Source of the DNA: Nitriliruptoraceae bacterium
GTDB lineage: Bacteria; Actinomycetota; Nitriliruptoria; Nitriliruptorales; Nitriliruptoraceae
Assembly (NCBI GenBank): GCA_003565155.1
Contig: PXDB01000097.1
Location: 1 to 45,521 of the forward strand
Direction of reading: 5' to 3'
Length of the DNA: 45,521 bases
Part shown: positions 42,109 through 45,521 of the stretch, in pieces
Position numbering within the stretch: position 1 is the first letter of the stretch
Layout of the letters: each line of letters begins with the position of its first letter
Notes under the pieces: model-generated
What the model was told of the DNA's origin: nothing
The model's database searches: none
Seen by the model: the letters and a program-made list of their open reading frames with translations, nothing else
Position numbers and translations under genes: made by a program

Positions 42109-42903
42109 GTGCAGATCGCGGGCGCGAGCGCGGTGGTGACCGGTGCGGGTGCCGGGATCGGCGCGGCCATCGGTCACGCGCTGGCGGCAGGCGGTGCGCG
42201 GGGGGTGCTCCTCGCCGACCTCGACGGCGACCGCGCCGAGCTGGTGGCAGAGCAGCTGCGGGAACGGGGGACCGCCGCCGAGTCCCGGGCCGTGGACGTC
42301 GCCGACCGCGACGCCGTCACGGGCCTGGTCACGGCCGCCGAGGACGCCTTCGGGGGCCTCGACCTCATGGTCTCCAACGCCGGGATCGGCACCGGTGCCG
42401 GCATCGAGGCGGACCTCGACCAGTGGCAGCGCTCCTACGCGGTCAACGTCCTGGCTCACGTGCACGCCGCCCGTGCCGCCTTGCCGGGCATGCTCGAGCG
42501 CGGCGGAGGAGCGTTCCTGCACACCGCCTCGGCGGCGGGGCTGCTCACCATGCTCGGCGACGCCCCCTACGCCGTCACCAAGCACGCTGCGGTGGCCTTC
42601 GCCGAGTGGCTGGCCGTCACCTACGGCGATCGCGGCATCCAGGTGGCGGTGCTCTGCCCCCAGGGGGTGGAGACCGACCTGTTGCGCGCCGCCGATGCGG
42701 GGCTGCCCGGCCGGGCCGTCCGTGCCGCAGGCCCGGTGCTCAGCCCCGCCGAGGTCGCTGACGTGGCGATCGCCGGTCTCCAGGACGGCCGCTTCCTGAT
42801 CCTGCCCCACCCCGAGGTGGCGGACCACCTGCAGGGCAAGGCCGCACGCCCGGAACGGTGGATCGCGGCTCTCCAGCGTGCCCAGGCCGCGCTCGACGGT
42901 TGA
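42109..42903 (+). CDS. Short-chain dehydrogenase/reductase
   Basis: A 264-aa classical SDR. Marks are SAVVTGAGAGIGAAIGHALA, LMVSNAGIGTGAGIEADLDQ, FLHTASAAGLLTMLGDAPYA and YAVTKHAAVAFAEWLAV with the catalytic Tyr and Lys. The Asp after strand 2 (LLADLDGDRAEL) points to NAD. GTG 42109 follows GGGGAGG. It stands 122 nt after the hydrolase operon. The substrate is unknown. Confidence 0.85.
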   Translation: MQIAGASAVVTGAGAGIGAAIGHALAAGGARGVLLADLDGDRAELVAEQLRERGTAAESRAVDVADRDAVTGLVTAAEDAFGGLDLMVSNAGIGTGAGIEADLDQWQRSYAVNVLAHVHAARAALPGMLERGGGAFLHTASAAGLLTMLGDAPYAVTKHAAVAFAEWLAVTYGDRGIQVAVLCPQGVETDLLRAADAGLPGRAVRAAGPVLSPAEVADVAIAGLQDGRFLILPHPEVADHLQGKAARPERWIAALQRAQAALDG

Positions 42904-42976
42904 CGCCGGGTGCGTGGCTGCGGCCCGCTCCGCTCCCGGGTTCCGGTCCGCAGCGGGCCTGCGCACGGTGTGCGTT

Positions 42977-43324
42977 TCAGAGGTCCGGATCGCGGCTGAG
43001 GAGTCCGGCGAGCCGACGGTAGAGCGGGAGCTCCTCCAGCCACCCGGCCGGCGCACGCGTACCCCCCTCCAGCGCGTGGTAGAGCGGGTGACGCTGCTGC
43101 TGCAGCCACTCGATCGCGGACACGAGGTGATCCCTGCTCAGATCAGCAGGATCCACGACGCGGCCCGGCTCGCCTCCCAGGAGGTAGTCGTCCCAGGCGT
43201 GTCGGAGCACCCAGGTGTCCGGATCCTCCACCAGGTTGCGGAGCCGCTCGCACTGCTCCTCGGTGAGCCGCAGTGGCACGGTCCGTCGCGAGCCGGGCCG
43301 GAAGTCGCGCAGCTGTGCGGTCAC
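42977..43324 (-). CDS. Hypothetical protein co-transcribed with the epimerase gene
   Basis: A 115-aa soluble protein: RTVPLRLTEEQCERLRNLVE, DTWVLRHAWDDYLLGGEPGR, HLVSAIEWLQQQRHPLYHAL, EELPLYRRLAGLLSRDPDL. It is helical and acidic. No family was recognised. The start ATG 43322-43324 overlaps the stop of the epimerase gene by 4 nt (ATGA), so both are made from one mRNA. Confidence 0.65.
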   Translation of the reverse strand: MTAQLRDFRPGSRRTVPLRLTEEQCERLRNLVEDPDTWVLRHAWDDYLLGGEPGRVVDPADLSRDHLVSAIEWLQQQRHPLYHALEGGTRAPAGWLEELPLYRRLAGLLSRDPDL

Positions 43325-44292
43325 GGGGTCTGCTCCTTGTCAGTTTCGGTGCCGGTGAGCGCGTTCGCGATCTCCGCCATGCCGGTGGCGAAGCTGCGGT
43401 ACGGAGCGACGCGGAACAGCCGGGGGAGTCGGTCGGTGGAGAACCTGCCCGTCCAGCCGGTCTCGTCCCGTCCCGGCTGCGAGGGCGGGCGCTCCGGCAG
43501 CAGGTCGATGACCGCGTCGAGGTAGTCGGCGACGGTCACGTGGCCCCCGACGACGTTGGCGGTGCGCGGCACCGGTGGCGCCACGTCCGGGGCACCGTTG
43601 CCTTCTGCGGCCACTCCCGCGTCGCCGGGGTCCGCGTCGGGATCAAGACCCCCGGCAGCGAGGATCGCGTCCACCAGGTCCTCCACGTGGACGAAAGCGA
43701 AGGTGCTGCCCCGCTGCAGGGGCACCGCCCGCCCGGTGCGGATCAGGTCCGGGATGCGCTGACCCCACGTCGAGGTCGGCCCCGCGCCGAGCACCGCGGG
43801 CGGTCGCAGCACGGCCACGGCCGTGGTCCCGGCCGCGTCCGCGGCGAGCACCCGCTCAGCCTCGGCCTTCGTGCGCGCGTACACCCCACCGTCCTCGGTT
43901 CCCAGGGCGATCAGCGGCGTCGACTCGGTGACGGGATCGTCGCCCTGCTCCGGGCGGTCGTACACCGAGGTGGTGGACACGTGCACCAGGGTCGGGACGT
44001 CGGCGGCTTCGCAGGCGGCGAGGACACGCCGGGTGCCCTCCACGTTGACCTCGGTGCCGGTGTCGAGGTCCGGTCCGACGGTGGCCGCGGCGTGGACCAC
44101 CACCTCGACACCCGCCAGGGCGTCCGCGGTCACGGCCTCCAGTCCACCATCGAGCTGCACCGCGCCGTGGCGGGCGAGTTCCTCGGAGGTCCGGCGCACG
44201 GGGCACAGCACCTCATGGCCGGCACCGAGCAGCCGGTGGGCGGTCCGGCCACCGACGAACCCGGTGGCTCCGGTCAACAGCACGCGGGACAT
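43321..44292 (-). CDS. NAD-dependent epimerase/dehydratase family protein
   Basis: A 323-aa extended SDR. Motifs are VLLTGATGFVGGRTAHRLLG, VVVHAAATVGPD, LVHVSTTSVYD and VYARTKAEAERVLAA with the YxxxK pair. FVHVEDLVDAILAAG and NVVGGHVTVADYLDAV shape the substrate pocket. This group handles nucleotide sugars or flavonol/steroid-type substrates. ATG 44292 has GGAGG 5 nt upstream, which rules out a longer N-terminus. Divergent from the aldo/keto reductase gene. Confidence 0.85.
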   Translation of the reverse strand: MSRVLLTGATGFVGGRTAHRLLGAGHEVLCPVRRTSEELARHGAVQLDGGLEAVTADALAGVEVVVHAAATVGPDLDTGTEVNVEGTRRVLAACEAADVPTLVHVSTTSVYDRPEQGDDPVTESTPLIALGTEDGGVYARTKAEAERVLAADAAGTTAVAVLRPPAVLGAGPTSTWGQRIPDLIRTGRAVPLQRGSTFAFVHVEDLVDAILAAGGLDPDADPGDAGVAAEGNGAPDVAPPVPRTANVVGGHVTVADYLDAVIDLLPERPPSQPGRDETGWTGRFSTDRLPRLFRVAPYRSFATGMAEIANALTGTETDKEQTP

Positions 44293-44439
44293 GGCACCTC
44301 CATCGGGCCTCCGACACCTCGTGTGGCGCGTCGGTCTCGGGCCGCCACGGTAGTGAGGCATCGGCCGTCCGTACCCCGGCCAGGCCGGGAGAGCCCCTAG
44401 CCTCGGACCCGTCCGCAGCCTCAAGCAGGTCACGCCGCC

Positions 44440-44455
44440 CGGGCGCTCGCGCCCG
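44440..44455. promoter_or_regulatory. Inverted repeat in the epimerase / aldo-keto reductase divergent region
   Basis: CGGGCG-CTCG-CGCCCG has 6-nt perfect arms and a 4-nt loop, 67 nt before GTG 44522. It may be an operator or a leader hairpin; evidence is weak. Confidence 0.2.
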
Positions 44456-44521
44456 TCGTCACGGTCACGACCGCCTCGTGAGGCCGCTCACCGCACCCTT
44501 CTTGCAGATCAGGAGCACACC

Positions 44522-45487
44522 GTGGAGATGCCGTACCGCCGACTGGGACCTTCGGGCCTCAAGGTCTCCGTCCTCAGCTTCGGCTCATGGGTCACCTTCA
44601 AGAGCCAGCTGGACGTCGACCGGGCCGTGGACTGCATGGCGGCCGCCTTCGACGCCGGCGTGAACTTCTTCGACAACGCCGAGGTGTACGCCGGGGGCGA
44701 GTCGGAGCGGATCATGGGCGACGCGATCCGCAAGCTCGGCTGGCAGCGCCACGAGTACGTGGTCACCAGCAAGTTCTTCTGGGGGATCAAGGACGGCCCC
44801 ACCAGCAGGAACACCCTCAACCGCAAGTACCTGCTGGAGGCGATCGACGACTCCCTGGACCGGTTCGGTCTCGACCACCTCGACGTCATCTACTGCCACC
44901 GCGCCGACCCGCACACCCCCGTCGAGGAGACGGTGCGGGCGATGTCGGACGCGATCGACCGCGGCAAGGCCCACTACTGGGGCACCTCGGAGTGGACGGC
45001 GGACGAGATCCGGGCCGCCTGGGACGTCGCCGACCGCTACGGCTGGCACAAGCCGATCACCGAGCAGTCCCAGTACAACCTGCTGTGGCGTGAGCGCGTC
45101 GAGAAGGAGTACGCCCGGCTGTACGAGGACATCGGCCTCGGCAACACCATCTGGTCGCCGCTCGGCTCCGGGCTGCTCACCGGCAAGTACCTCGACGGTG
45201 TGCCGGAGGACAGCCGCGCGGCCCTCGAGGGCTACGAGTGGCTGGCGAAGCGGCTGACCGACGGCCGCTACAACGACCAGCTGCACCGCTTCAAGGAGGT
45301 CGCCGAGGGCTACGGCGCCACCATGGCGCAGCTCGCCATCGCGTGGACGGCGGCCAACCCCAACGTCTCCACGGTCATCACCGGCGCCTCCCGCGCCGAG
45401 CAGGTCGTGGAGAACATGAAGGCGCTCGAGGTACTCGAGCAGCTGGATGAGGCTGCGGTCGAGGAGATCGCGGGCATCTTCACCTGA
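44522..45487 (+). CDS. Aldo/keto reductase, voltage-gated K+ channel beta-subunit type
   Basis: A 321-aa AKR6-like enzyme using NADPH. The tetrad is visible: [12 protein letters not shown] (Asp51, Tyr56), VVTSKFFWG (Lys84) and [10 protein letters not shown] (His126). Cofactor-binding loops include [16 protein letters not shown] and [18 protein letters not shown]. It is close to channel beta subunits and bacterial YghZ-type reductases, which reduce aldehydes such as methylglyoxal. GTG 44522 has AGGAG 7 nt upstream. Confidence 0.9.
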   Translation: MEMPYRRLGPSGLKVSVLSFGSWVTFKSQLDVDRAVDCMAAAFDAGVNFFDNAEVYAGGESERIMGDAIRKLGWQRHEYVVTSKFFWGIKDGPTSRNTLNRKYLLEAIDDSLDRFGLDHLDVIYCHRADPHTPVEETVRAMSDAIDRGKAHYWGTSEWTADEIRAAWDVADRYGWHKPITEQSQYNLLWRERVEKEYARLYEDIGLGNTIWSPLGSGLLTGKYLDGVPEDSRAALEGYEWLAKRLTDGRYNDQLHRFKEVAEGYGATMAQLAIAWTAANPNVSTVITGASRAEQVVENMKALEVLEQLDEAAVEEIAGIFT

Positions 45488-45521
45488 ACGGTGTGGCGGC
45501 GGGGCCCCGGCAGGTGCCGGG

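Overview
The window is a 45.5 kb piece of a very GC-rich chromosome whose codon third positions are almost all G or C, with frequent GTG starts and many short overlaps between genes. This fits an actinobacterium, possibly a deep-branching one such as the Nitriliruptoria; no single gene proves the class. No rRNA, tRNA or CRISPR array was seen.

Positions 1 to about 5,500 look like an old accessory island in decay. They hold the end of a ribbon-helix-helix gene, a CPBP protease gene split by an in-frame TAG, an ArsR regulator followed by an SRPBCC/AHSA1 gene with two +1 frameshifts, and three complete toxin-antitoxin pairs (RelE/ParE-like, MazEF-like, DUF433/DUF5615). They also hold a tyrosine-recombinase remnant abutting an IS3-type transposase fragment, a membrane-protein gene whose 3' end runs into that fragment, and a frameshifted small gene. 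All three toxin-antitoxin pairs start 6-7 nt after a TANNNT box, which suggests leaderless transcripts. A 1 kb stretch without a clear gene (5508-6523) closes the island.

Positions 6.5-22.4 kb are core and housekeeping genes: Pat-like GNAT, protein-L-isoaspartate methyltransferase, alpha/beta hydrolase, a zinc-ribbon protein, a ubiquitin-fold/Mut7-C protein, UspA, a CBS-pair protein, a thioredoxin fused to a DsbD/CcdA-like membrane domain, TypA/BipA, an MFS exporter, an orphan multi-PAS histidine kinase, the GTPase EngB, glutaminase and an omega/xi-class GST. Positions 22.7-26.8 kb hold a three-gene operon headed by a large SNF2 helicase whose best start is a non-standard ATC.

Positions 27-45.5 kb carry metabolic and envelope genes: four Rossmann oxidoreductases, DUF952, MFS, DUF4031, patatin, VanZ-like, a saccharopine-dehydrogenase-like enoyl reductase and a branched-chain aminotransferase. 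They also carry a nucleoside deaminase, a PlsC-SpoU-membrane protein-thioesterase-hydrolase run and an aldo/keto reductase. The most unusual gene is at 34854-36302: a SipW-type signal peptidase joined in one polypeptide to a SipW-like signal segment and a secreted glycine-rich domain, so that protease and likely substrate are covalently linked.
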